64,000 bases of DNA. Source: Thunnus maccoyii. Lineage: Eukaryota > Chordata > Actinopteri > Scombriformes > Scombridae. The notes below the pieces were generated by a model. It ran no database searches and was not told the DNA's origin. It was given only the letters and a program-made list of their open reading frames with translations. The stretch covers positions 29,672,662 through 29,736,661 of the forward strand of contig NC_056533.1 in assembly GCF_910596095.1 (NCBI RefSeq), in the 5' to 3' direction. Below are positions 11,818 to 26,000 of this stretch, piece by piece; within the stretch, counting starts at the first letter, position 1, and each line of letters starts with the position of its first letter. Position numbers and translations under genes: made by a program.

Positions 11818-14539
11818 TCAACAGCAAAAAGTAAGCAAAGATAGTTTATTACCGTAACAGAACTCATACCCGACCGTTCTGTGTTTTAATATTATTAACA
11901 ACCATTACGTTATTCTCACTATATAGCCATGTAGTAGACCAAATGCCTCAAAGGAGTTGTCTTTTTTTGTAACTTGGCGAGCTGTTCGTAAACAAAGTTA
12001 ATTGTCTAGCTAGCTACATGGAGGTAGCCCGCTAACTAACCTAACTCTAATCATAATAACGTGTTTTTGTGAGAATTTATTCTTTAAATTTACCCCAAAG
12101 CACCAGAGCGTCATTTAGGGGATCCGAGGAAGCAACGTTGCACTTCAAAAAAAAAACAAAATATAAGGTTAACACCTTCCACGATAGAAACATTACAACA
12201 ACGTTAGTAAGACTAGCCGAATAATAGCTGTTGAAAAGCTATTCGGCAGGATGAAAGGGCTTCAAGGCCGCAACCAACGTTTATTTTCTTTATTGATTAA
12301 TCAGAAAATGTTGAAAAATGTCGATCACTGTTTCCCAAACCCAAAATGCAACCTAAAATGTTCCTTTTTGTCCCAAACAACAGTCCACAACCCAAAGATA
12401 TTCAGTTTAGTATCATTAAAGACTAAAGAAACCAGAAAATATTCACATATGAGAAGCTGGAGTCAGATAATTGAAAAAAAGGGATTCAAAATGATTAATC
12501 AACTAGCAAAATAGCTGGCGATTAATTTTCTGTTGACTATTGACAAATCTGTTAATCAACTAATTATTGTAGCTCTAGAAGGGTTAATATTATATGAAGA
12601 GCTGATCAAACTGAATGTGCAAACACACATTCGCATTGCTGTGTTGACATGGCTATGTTAAATAACATAGTTGTAGCTATAACTCGAGGTAAACTCATCT
12701 TGTCCTTTCACATCACATTCCTGCTTCCTGTATAAGTTACTCACATTTTAAATGAGCTGTGTTTTTCTTTTAATAAGAGCAGACAACAGGAAAGTTAATA
12801 AAGAGTTCATGGGAGCTACAGCTGTTTATGAGTACTTATTTTATCCTCTATTCCAGGTTCATATATCTATCCAGAAGGGATCATCATTTCCTCCTCTGCT
12901 ACAATGCAACAGTTGCTGTCCTCCGGGTAAAGTGCACTGTCCTTTCTGTACACCAACTTTTTTCAAACCCCAAATACCCACCAGAGTTAGGATTCATTTG
13001 CAAGATCATCTAAGGAGAGCCGTCTTCATTGGAGGTAAGCTTTCTATGTTTTTTTATTTTATTTTGTAATTAATTGACAATTTCAGAAATTTTTTTTCAT
13101 CAGCAATTTATTAATAATGAAGTCTGCCATCCATATTTCAGAGTACACAATCCACAGATGTAGTCTGGAGTGCAGAAACAGGCCCCATTACCACTGTTTG
13201 TACTGCAAATCCACGCTACTAAAGAAATATGACTTCACCCATCACTTATCAGCCTGCCAAGAGTCCCATATGTTGCGAGCCATAAGATCTTCACAATTAC
13301 AGACATTCATGGGCATAATAGTCCAAACTGGAGAATTGAATGCCCCAGCGCTGACCCCTGGAGAGAATGACGTCCCTGCATACGACACAGTAAGGCTGCG
13401 CTTATGTATTATGCACTTTTAAAGAATAAGGTTGTTGCCAGTAAGAAACATATAGAAAATTGCTAGCCTTTTCTAGCCTAGAGTTGCATATTGTTACTGT
13501 GATCTGGTGATGTTGGCTGCAATATCTTTGGAGGATTTAACTGTTATTCTCCAGATAGAATTCTGTATGTCACTGTTTTTGGCATCAAAAGCTCTCTGCA
13601 TGTGATGTAACAAAACACAGTCAGCTGTACACCAATATAATTTCTTTGCCCATCAATCCATAACCAAACAACATCCTATATGTGCGGTCAGGTGCAGCTG
13701 TTGAGAAGGAGAGGAGTCTTTGTTTCTCAAGGATATTGTAGAACATTTTACACACTAACTGAACTCGCAGCAAATTGTCTGAAAACATTTATGATCACAA
13801 ATTTCTGTAATGTTTTAAACATGTTCTTTGAATGCAAATTTGAATGGATGGACAAACCCCAGAAATGGATATAATTTCACATTCTTAACATTCAGACTTT
13901 TATTGTCATTTCTCAGCACTCGCATACATTGAAATGAAATGTATCCTCTACACTTGACCCATCCTATATACTAGGAGCAAAGGGGAACCATTTTTAGGAC
14001 TATTAAGCTAACATATATGTCTTTTATGGTGGGAGGTAAGCAGAGAACCCGGCAGAACCCCACACAGAAAGCAACAGCCGGGATTCAAACCCTTCTTCTT
14101 GCTGTGAGGCAACAGTGCTAATCACTGAGCCACAAGCTGTGCATCATATGTTGATTGTTTATGTAATATGGATTGTCTTTGAACCCCATAGTTTGTTGTT
14201 TAAAAAAATGTGTTTTCCTCACAGAAGAACACAGATGACAGTAGCGGAATAATCATCATCCAGGATCAAGACGACCAAAACGGTGGAGAAGGCAGCAGCC
14301 AGTCAGGTTCTTCCGTCATCTCCGAGTCAAACCAATGTGACACTGCAGGGATGACAAAGAGGAGCACAGACTCTCCGAAAAATGAACAAACTGTTTCGAC
14401 AAACTCTGAAAAACCACAAGACTGCGATGAATACTACTTCATGGGCCTTTTGGAAATGTTTAAAAGGTTGTCCCCTCAGAAAAAGGCAGAGGTCAGCATG
14501 AAAATCGAGAGACTTCTCTTTGAGGCTGGGTTTGAGTAG
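11807..14539 (+). CDS. Small Cys/His-cluster protein with BESS-like C-terminus
   Basis: I cannot name this gene. Four coding exons fit together in phase: 11807-11830, 12857-13034, 13142-13389 and 14225-14539, giving 254 residues. Exon 1 encodes only MNSDQQQK before a GTAAGC donor. Exon 2 has CNSCCPPGKVHCPFC followed by VRIHLQDH, a C2H2-like pattern. Exon 3 has C-x3-C, then YHCLYC with a later HHLSAC, another Cys/His cluster. Exon 4 is Ser/Asp/Gln-rich and ends YYFMGLLEMFKRLSPQKKAE, then KIERLLFEAGFE. The end resembles the BESS interaction motif (leucine helix, SPQKK turn, second helix). The protein may be a nuclear DNA- or protein-binding factor, perhaps derived from a transposon, but this is inference. 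The splice sites are all good, so I think it is expressed. Confidence 0.7.
12262..12578. repeat. hAT-like non-autonomous element, copy 2 of 4
   Basis: It lies in intron 1 of the unnamed gene. It shares aatgtcgatcactgtttccc and acaacagtccacaacccaaa with the copy at 3089, and ends ctaattattgtagctct. It is diverged and non-coding; the open frame at 12251-12514 is part of it. Confidence 0.65.
13895..14142. repeat. Dispersed teleost repeat in intron 3
   Basis: It contains ttttattgtcatttctcagc, acattgaaatgaaatgtatc and tggtgggaggtaagcagaga, then a cttcttgctgtgaggcaaca block ending atcactgagccac. These blocks match a repeat I know from many fish genomes. It lies just upstream of the last exon of the unnamed gene. 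Confidence 0.6.
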
Positions 14540-14610
14540 CCGAGGGTTTACACACACACACAAACAAAATGATTGTTTATTTTTGTTTACTGGTGATCAT
14601 GTGTTTTTTT

Positions 14611-14644
<34 letters not shown>
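14611..14644. repeat. Poly-G run of about 34 bases
   Basis: An uninterrupted G homopolymer lies about 70 bases after the stop codon of the unnamed gene, in its likely 3' UTR. Such runs are rare and also prone to sequencing error, so its exact length is doubtful. Confidence 0.8.
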
Positions 14645-14646
<2 letters not shown>

Positions 14647-15075
14647 GTAATAAGCAGAGTTTTAGTCACATGGTTGCACATTACCTGAAATACATTATAC
14701 ACAACAGTATCTTTGTGCCAGGCTACTGCACCTCCAGTGGAGCTGTAAAACTACTATTTACAGCTCTTGTGAAGCATTGATACCACTCATTAAGGTGAGA
14801 TACCTTGTTGCTTTCTGATGTTGGACTGAACTTGAGAACAATAATCTACTCTGGATCTTATGAATATTCTTAAGTTCAGTATGCTGCTAACAGCCACTTT
14901 CCTTATACTCAGTATAGCTGCTACCACAGACTGAATTCAATATTTCCTCTGATTGAGCACTAATATGTATGAAAACACCATAGAGTACTGTATTATTATT
15001 TTTTTTTTTCCATGCAGATTATCCTGGCAGTTATAAAAGGAGATACTGTGTGTGTGAAACAAAATAGTTGCTCAA

Positions 15076-15141
15076 AATAAATTGAACAGTTATGGTAGAC
15101 TTTCACAATAAGACGGAGATGTGTGCTGTATGGTAAATAAA
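15076..15141 (+). terminator. Candidate polyadenylation signals of the unnamed gene
   Basis: AATAAA occurs at 15076-15081 and again at 15136-15141, about 540-600 bases after the stop codon. Either could end the mRNA. No cleavage data are available. Confidence 0.35.
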
Positions 15142-15404
15142 GAATAACCAAATGATGTAGGCAGTTAAGCCTGTTGAACCTACCTCAGACAGATACACAG
15201 CCATTTCTAATACACGGACCAGTCTTTGCATGAAGAAATGAAAGCTGTTGTTTGTCAAACCTGAAATATGTTGATATGTTTGTTTTTTTCATTCAAATGA
15301 AGCTTCTCTGTGCTGGATTCGAAACCAGTCGTGGTCCAGTATACGACTTACACAAGTGGAAACTTGAAGCCTGCAGTGCACATACAATGAGAATTGACTT
15401 TTCA

Positions 15405-15810
15405 GGGAAGTAGGAGACATCTTGTTTCCAGCAGTTTAACTTTGTAAATGAATAATATTTGCACATTCCTAGATTCTGGATCTTTCAATAAGGGAGGAGT
15501 AGATGTAATTTTAAGGATTTTTAACATGATAATCTTTTTTTTTTTAATGGAATTATTGTTATGGAATGGAAACAAATTATTATTCCAAGCAGTAGTAGTA
15601 CGGAGTATTTGTCTAAATCTTAAAACTACTCTCATTCTTTTTAATTTCCTGTGTTTGATGATCTTATTTTTTGTTTTTATTCACTTTTGTCTTCATTATT
15701 TGCTTTTCTTTGTAAAGCATTTTGCAGCTTTGTTCAGGAAAGTGCTACACAAATAAAGTTTTAATATTTTTTATCATAAAACTGTCTGGAGGGGAACCTT
15801 AAAGCTCCAC
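15405..15810. repeat. Dispersed repeat interrupted by a LINE/SINE-type tail
   Basis: The segment 15405-15624 matches 40131-40354: both share cctagattctggat or catagattctggat, then a ttttaaggattttaac block. Between 15625 and about 15770 an unrelated piece ends in tttgtaaagcattttgcagc and gctacacaaataaagtttta, the typical 3' tail of fish LINEs or SINEs. Homology to the 40 kb copy resumes after 15780 (ctgtctggaggggaacctt). A younger insertion therefore sits inside an older repeat. Confidence 0.55.
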
Positions 15811-16354
15811 CTGATATGTCTCTTTCAAATCTTTTTTGTTAACAGGATAGCAGGTTTAAGTTGTGTGTGTGTGTGTGTGCGCACATAAACCTTTGTCTGG
15901 AGAGACACAGAGATCTTTGTACAAGGATTTTAATGGTGGAAATGTATTTGATACACAAAATAACTTATTTTTCCAGGAATGTGAATATCCACAAATCAAC
16001 GCTTACCTTAATGTGGAAATCAACTGAGGTGCATGATAAAACAGTACAAATGTTATTGACAAAATCATTTTAAGGTCCATTTACTAGCTTTTGCAGAATT
16101 CAATGCTCAAGTACTTCACAAATAATAGTTTGAAAAGCTCATAAATGAGACAATATCACATTAAAGTAATGCTTTAAATTCACAGAGAGATTGTGCTAAT
16201 AGAAAAATAGCATGAGATGCAGTTATAATAATAAAACTGGGGCCTACACATTATTATTAAAGCCACTTGCTGATAAGGATAAATATTTTCAAGAAATCAG
16301 TGTAAACTTTACATTTCTGACTCCACAGAAGATTTGGGATCGACTGAACGTTCA
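15811..16354. other. hapln3 3' flank, no separate gene
   Basis: It contains a short (TG)n tract at 15860-15880 and AT-rich DNA. The right-hand part is the likely hapln3 3' UTR on the minus strand. Confidence 0.4.
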
Positions 16355-19601
<3,247 letters not shown>

Positions 19602-20660
19602 CGTCCTGACTGTAATGACAAATCCTGATCCTGTATGGTGTCTGTACAATCCTCAGACCTGTGGAGAGAGATCTGATTAGCTCTGTATTCCCAATAACAC
19701 ATAGTGGAATAATTACTTTTACTGTATTTGACTGTATTTTCAGTTAATACACAGTCTGCTGTATTTTTAACATTGTGTGTAGTGACAGTACAGTGCCAGT
19801 AGAGGCCAGTATGACACCATGTTAGTAAGTTCCGTCTGTTTTCTATAAAACTTCATGTTTCCACTTCGACAACTTTTTGCTGTGTTTTAGATCTTTAAGT
19901 AAGTGGAAATAGTTTTATTTTCATTGTAACCAAACACAGTTACTTCAAATTACATATTTATAAAATATAAGCTGAGGTAATTCACTTTGTATTTTCGACA
20001 GATTTCTTTCTATAATACAGATAATTCTATTGAGAAGATAATTTTAGCATCAAACTTATTTGCGTCCTTACCCTGATTTGTATCTAAATATATGCATCTA
20101 CCCGTGAAAACAGTTTCCTCAGTGTTAGGGACCTAACACCTGGACACAGGTGAGCTCATTGAAAAACATGGAATAAAAACGCAAAAGGTTCCTCTAAATT
20201 TAGGGAACGTAAGACAAATTTACAGACGCTCCTCTGGCTAATGAGGTGATGCATATTATTAAGATTAAAGAACATAATTAAGACCTTTATTAATATTTGT
20301 TGTTCTTCACTCACCGCCAAATAATTCTGCTGTCGTGGTTTTAAATCCCTCTGAAAGGAAAGCTTTGATGGTGAGAAGCTGAAGAAAAAGATGCGCACGT
20401 CAGTGTCTCTTCTGATGATCACAGCGTTTATCTGATATCACTGAAGAAAGCAAAAAAAATCCGGGCTTTTGTCTCCGATCTTTGTCGTTAATTAGAAAAA
20501 ACTTACACCAGATATTTGACACTAAAATAGGTGCAACAGTTCACAATGATACGTGTAGTCTAAAGTTTCCCTGAAGAGTAGCAGAGCCGCTCTGCTGCAG
20601 GAACAGTTCAGCCTCTGTGGACTAATGAACCCACCTGAGTGTTTCTACAGCCAGTGAGTG
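19602..20660 (-). promoter_or_regulatory. hapln3: hapln3 5' UTR and upstream region
   Basis: The start-codon exon extends to 19658, where ctctccacag forms a good acceptor, so an upstream non-coding exon is expected. Candidate donors on the minus strand are GTGAGT ending an exon at 20315 and GTAAGT ending one at 20507. I cannot choose between them. The promoter probably lies between 20.3 and 20.7 kb. Confidence 0.45.
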
Positions 20661-22270
20661 AAAGAGGGACAGTGATGCCAAATATGAAGTCCACCAACAT
20701 AATTCATACATATTCTAAATGTATAGTGCCAGTGTTTAAACAAATGAAAGAATGAAAAAAGAATTTCCTTATTTTTGTCTAATCTTGGGCAGTGAAGTGT
20801 ACATTTGTTAATAAACAAATAAATAAATAAATAAATAAATAAATGTTCCTATGAATGTAAATGTTTGAAGTTCATGAGCATTCTCTGCAAAACAACCAAA
20901 GATGAAAAAGATTTAAAATGTGAATTATTTTACAGAAAGAAGACTATATGGTCCATATGGATCTAAAACCAAACATCATGTTATTTCCAATTCCAGTTCC
21001 ATTTTTGTGTGGTCACAGCTTATTTCTCATTTAATAAAATACATACCAAAGCTAAATCTGCTTTAGGATTAACATGAACCCAAATATATTTGGTCTATCT
21101 GATTTTTATATTAATGTGATCAAAAGTGACAATTTGTGCACTGGGCGAATTCATGTATTAACACTCGGTCAAGTTGTTTTGGTCCTGTTCCCACAAACAT
21201 AATTTACAGAATCACTGTTTTTTAAAATCACAACGGGGCCGACCATAACAAATAGGCTCATTTCGTCCAGCTGTTTGTGGAGTAATATCTTGTGATCTTG
21301 CATCATTTGCATTGCTCCTAAACTCTGTGAAAGCAGATGTTAGTTGACGAGGGTCCCCACATCTCTCCAGCTGGCGACTGTGGACTGTACTTCCTGGAAG
21401 TACTGTGATCTTTTATGGGGAACCCTGCTATGTTGTGGAAAACACACATGATATACACACTCTCATACAGTATAGGCATACACATGCACAGTAGTGACAG
21501 ATGTGTCAGAGATGCTCCATCCTCCACCACATTCATTTCATAGAGATGAAAGCTGTTGCCAGGGGCCAAACATACCAGGACTGTGAGTTTAGCGGGGAGA
21601 TGAGGGGCTAACAGGGTGTAATTACTCTCATAAACAGCAGGCCAAAGACCAGTAGTCCAGCATGGAGGAGACTCACAACATCTCTGAGTGGCTGGGACTG
21701 AGTTTGTGTTTACATCTTCAAGGAAACATTGAAGACAGGAAAGCAGAATGCAACTTGTTCTGCAAAATGTTGGAGTTTATTCTTTTTATGCAAGTAAAAA
21801 GGTCCTACTATACCTTCCTTTCATATCATCTTATGTTGATATGCTTCATGTTACATAGGAAGGTCTAATTTTTGGATCATAACCGCATCTGAACGTTGCA
21901 GTAACGCCCCCCTAAAAGCGCTTTTTGATAAGCATGTTCCTCTCCTTCATGTAGCTCCCTTTGTGGTCCCCAGTCACAGATCCAGTCCCCTGTATGTGGC
22001 CTCAATAACCAGTCTGTACATGCAGGAAAACGGCCACCAACACCCACTCTGACATGGACATTGTCTGACCAAATGAGACTCTGTCAAGCAGTGGGAATAA
22101 AACTATTATGTAACTGGTGACATGCCATATGAAATCTCATACTTCGTGCATGACAAAGCATGTCCTGTGTTTCTTGATTGAAAAGAAACAAATGCGAAGA
22201 TTTCTTTTAACTTTTTAATTAATGATCTCAGTTCAAGACCAACAATTAATAAAAAACAAAACATGTAAAC
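20661..22270. other. Intergenic DNA between hapln3 and mfge8
   Basis: An (AAAT)n microsatellite lies at 20811-20844. No coding exon is supported; the open frames at 21318-21569 and 21662-21868 show no family resemblance or splice context. Confidence 0.45.
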
Positions 22271-22274
22271 CGTG

Positions 22275-22280
22275 TTTATT
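22275..22280 (-). terminator. mfge8: Candidate mfge8 polyadenylation signal
   Basis: TTTATT on the plus strand is AATAAA for the minus-strand mfge8 mRNA, about 815 bases past its stop codon. Another TTTATT near 22497-22502 is an alternative. Placement is a guess from the motif alone. Confidence 0.3.
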
Positions 22281-23093
22281 TTCTACACATCTTTCTACGT
22301 ACTGTATTTCACATTTGTTGTAAAAACTATTAAATTACAATGAAATTATGTGTCAGGATGAAATGGAAAATCAAGTTAAAATATGTAAAAAAAACAAAAC
22401 ACTGATGTCACATGAGAAACATTAAAACATCATGCAGTAAAAACTACAGTTTGTCATTCCAGTTTGAGTAACAGAGCAGTGTACTGGAGTTCAAATTTTA
22501 TTTTTCTACATTGGGTATTTTTTCCTCACATCTTAAAACACATATTGCACAGGCCCTGCTTTATTATTCTAGTTTGTGCCGGACAAGTTGGATAATGAGT
22601 TTAGTGAGATACATGATTCTTGTTATCTGTCCTCTGTAGACCATTAAAACTACTAAAAAATTGCAGGGTTGTTTGTAATTTCAGAGCCAGGACAGAAAAA
22701 GGGTTAAAATTGGCAATTTTGCCTTTAGTTTGGAGTATAATGAAGAGGCGAAAAGCACTATTATCAAGTCAAAATCAACATGAATTTTTAGAAGGAGCAA
22801 AAAATATGGACTAAGAGTAAATCTATACAAATTTAAAATTCAAAAGCATGAATACTCAGTAGAAGATTCTCTGTGAGCAATGTCAAACAATTTCATTAAC
22901 ATGAACATAAAAAAATCACTATTTAGAAAGTGCTATAAGTGTAACAGTCCCAGCTATTCAGCCAACAGGATCTTAATCCATCCAGAGAAACAAACAGACG
23001 ATTCTGTCAGGGATGCGTTGTCCACTGTCGTCTGAGGAGATGGGGACGCTGGATGAGGATGGGGCACTGATAGATGGTGACTGATAAGTTTTT

Positions 23094-26000
23094 TTAGTCA
23101 TCGCAGCCCAGCAGCTCCATGCGTAGAGTGATGCGCTCGTGCCACTCCCAGGGGACGACTCGGACGTATCGGGCATAGAACGGCGGCTCAAATACATTCT
23201 TCTTATGAGTGTTGTTATCAATGTTGCCTTGGAAAAGCTGCATTTAAAATAAAAAAAGAATGAAAATGACTTATGGGCAATAATTGCTGCATATTATGTA
23301 TGTTATCTTCAATTCTGTGCAGTTTATCTAGGAGGAAAATTCTATTATAAGAAGGAACAGGTGATAAGGAGGGAGGCTGCTGGTTCTGCATGGTTAATGA
23401 GTTTGAAACTAACATATTGAAGTAAGGTTTTAATTCCTATTGGGTCCAACTATGTTAGACCTGCACATTTTCATGATTCTCTGGGTGAATACATCCACCA
23501 AATGTCTCAATAACTGATTGTCATAAATGCCTATCAAAATATCCCAGAGCACAAGGAGACGTCATTAAATGTCTTGTTCTGACCAATCAAGTTTCCAAAA
23601 TTAAAAAATATTCTCTTTATTAGAATGAAAAACTAGGAAAGCAGCAAATTCTCACATTTGAGAACCCATAACCGTCAAATATTTGCCACATTTTCCCTGA
23701 AAAATGGCTAAAACCATGAACTGACTATTAAAATAACAAAATAATATTTTTTTCTGATCAATTAATTGACTAATTGGTGCAGCTCTATTTACAACCCAGA
23801 TCCTATAAGCCCCACCAAAACGTTAAAAGCACTCAGACAAAGCCCCGGGCAGCATGGTTATGTCATTAGCCTGTCAGCTCTGTGCGCAATAAAAACATCA
23901 AAGGTTGTTTTATAGTTTTATTGGATCATCTGGGTCCAGCTACCGTAATAAGAACAGCTCAAATTCTCTAAAAAAGGAAAAGGAGAAAAATATTTCCTGG
24001 TTCTCTCAGAGAGAAGGGTCAATGCTGAGCAACAAGTCTTCCACTGCTCCACGAAGGGAAAAATCTATCTTATCATAAAGGGAAAGAAATAAACAAAAGT
24101 GCTGACAGGCTGATAACCATGTATAACTTTTTTAGAAAATAAATTTTAGGGATCAACATATGTCTGACCTTATCATTGCTGGTGTCCTCATCCTTCACCG
24201 TACTCCAAGACTCTCCATCGTTACTGTAAGCAACTTTAAACACTGACACAAACTGTACTACCCCGAAGTCCTTGGCCCCCTGAGTGATGATGCCTGTGAG
24301 GCGCTTTGTCTTCTCTAGATCGACCTAGTGAGGAAAACAAGAAGAAAACAGTTACACTCAAAAGCCACATGAACAGTGTGAAGGTGCTGCTGAACTTCCT
24401 CATGCAAACACTGACCAATTATAACAGTTTACGACTAAGGACTCTCTCACCTGGATCCACTCTGATCGGTTGTTGTGGGCAGGAGACCAGGCGTTGGTCT
24501 TTCCCTGCTTATCCAATCGGGCAAACTGAGGGTGCCATGTGAAGGTATCAATGCCCCATGTGCGGTAAGAGCTGGAGGATGAAAGTTGCCCATCTGAGAT
24601 GAGGCGAGACTTCATTCCCAGAGGCTCTGAGCAACCTGCCGTGTTTGAATAAACTGTGAATAAAAGAAAAAAAAAAAAAAAGAAGACGGAAAGACGGAGG
24701 GACGGAAAAACAAAGCGACAGGAAGAGAGAGAAGAAAACACCAGTGAATACACCCAAAGAAAAGAGGAATCAACTTCATCCACCATTCAAAGAAAATCAG
24801 GAACATTGAGAAAGAGTTAACCCACCAAATGCCCAAGTGGAAGGAAAAGAAAAAAGCGTAAAGACAGTCGAAGAATGCATGCGGTGATGTGCATAGAGCT
24901 ACATATGTAGTGTGTATACATGTTTCTCTGTTATGTTCAACAAAGACAAAAGACAGAAGAATAAACAAGTAAGATGTGTTTCTGTCTAGCTTTTATTGCT
25001 ACACAGCATGGCTACCCACAGAATACTGGTTATATGATACATTTTCTATGTGGTCTAACCACGGCTAGATGTTACACAGTTGAAAAACACCCTTTGTCAT
25101 TTTACTTGTCAGTGTGACCGCAACAAGAAGACGTCAACACAATAAAACAAGAGACAAAGGGAAAGTTAAACAAAAGAGTCTTCCCTCACTTCACCCTCCT
25201 TTGGGGATTTAGACATATTTGTTTGAACTGGGGTTCAAAATGGAAAGTTCACTAAGGCCATGACTTGACTTAAACCTTATGTCATCCATCCTTTTCCATC
25301 AATATCACATGTGTGTCTGTATCTACTATTACAATCTGACAAGTTTCTGAACTTGCATTGTGCTTTTAAACTGGGTGTTTTCTGAGTGTTTACCATTGAG
25401 TCCACAGCCCACCAGCTCCATGCGCAGCGTACAGGCCCGGCGGCAAACCACAGGGATGATACGGATGTACTGGGCCACAATAGGAGGGTCGAAAAGATTC
25501 GTCTTTGTGCTGTCGTTATCTGCGTTACCCACAAACACCTGCAGCACACAGGCAAAGAGTATGAGGCAGGTCAGTGGAGGAAGAAGAAACTTTTGTAGAA
25601 TCTACTTTGTAAGATTGCGTAAAAGCTGCTGGTACAATTAAAAACATGGTATGTAACCAATATTTAGTACGAGATAAGGTCTAACCTTGTCTCTCCGTTG
25701 ACCTTCCACTTTGTACGTGGTGTAAGTGTTCCCATCAAAGCTGCTCGCCACCTTGAAGGCCTTGATGTATTCCGCTGTGCCCATGCGACTGGCACCCTGA
25801 GTGATGATTCCTGTCAGACGCATCTTCTTCTGCATGTTGATCTGGTTTCAACAACAAGAGGTCGAGTGTTAATCAGCTTCACAGCTCTCATTGGTCAGCG
25901 TGTGTGACCTCACGGTTTTTAGTGTTCAGTCTGGCTTCTCTCACCTCAATCCAGGGGTTCCTGTCGTGAGTGGCTGACGTCCAGGCGTTGACGATGCCTT

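Noticed and set aside
11490-11867. 125-residue Ser/Leu-rich minus-strand frame
   Set aside because: It is antisense to the GAA/GCA repeat; its composition comes from the repeat.
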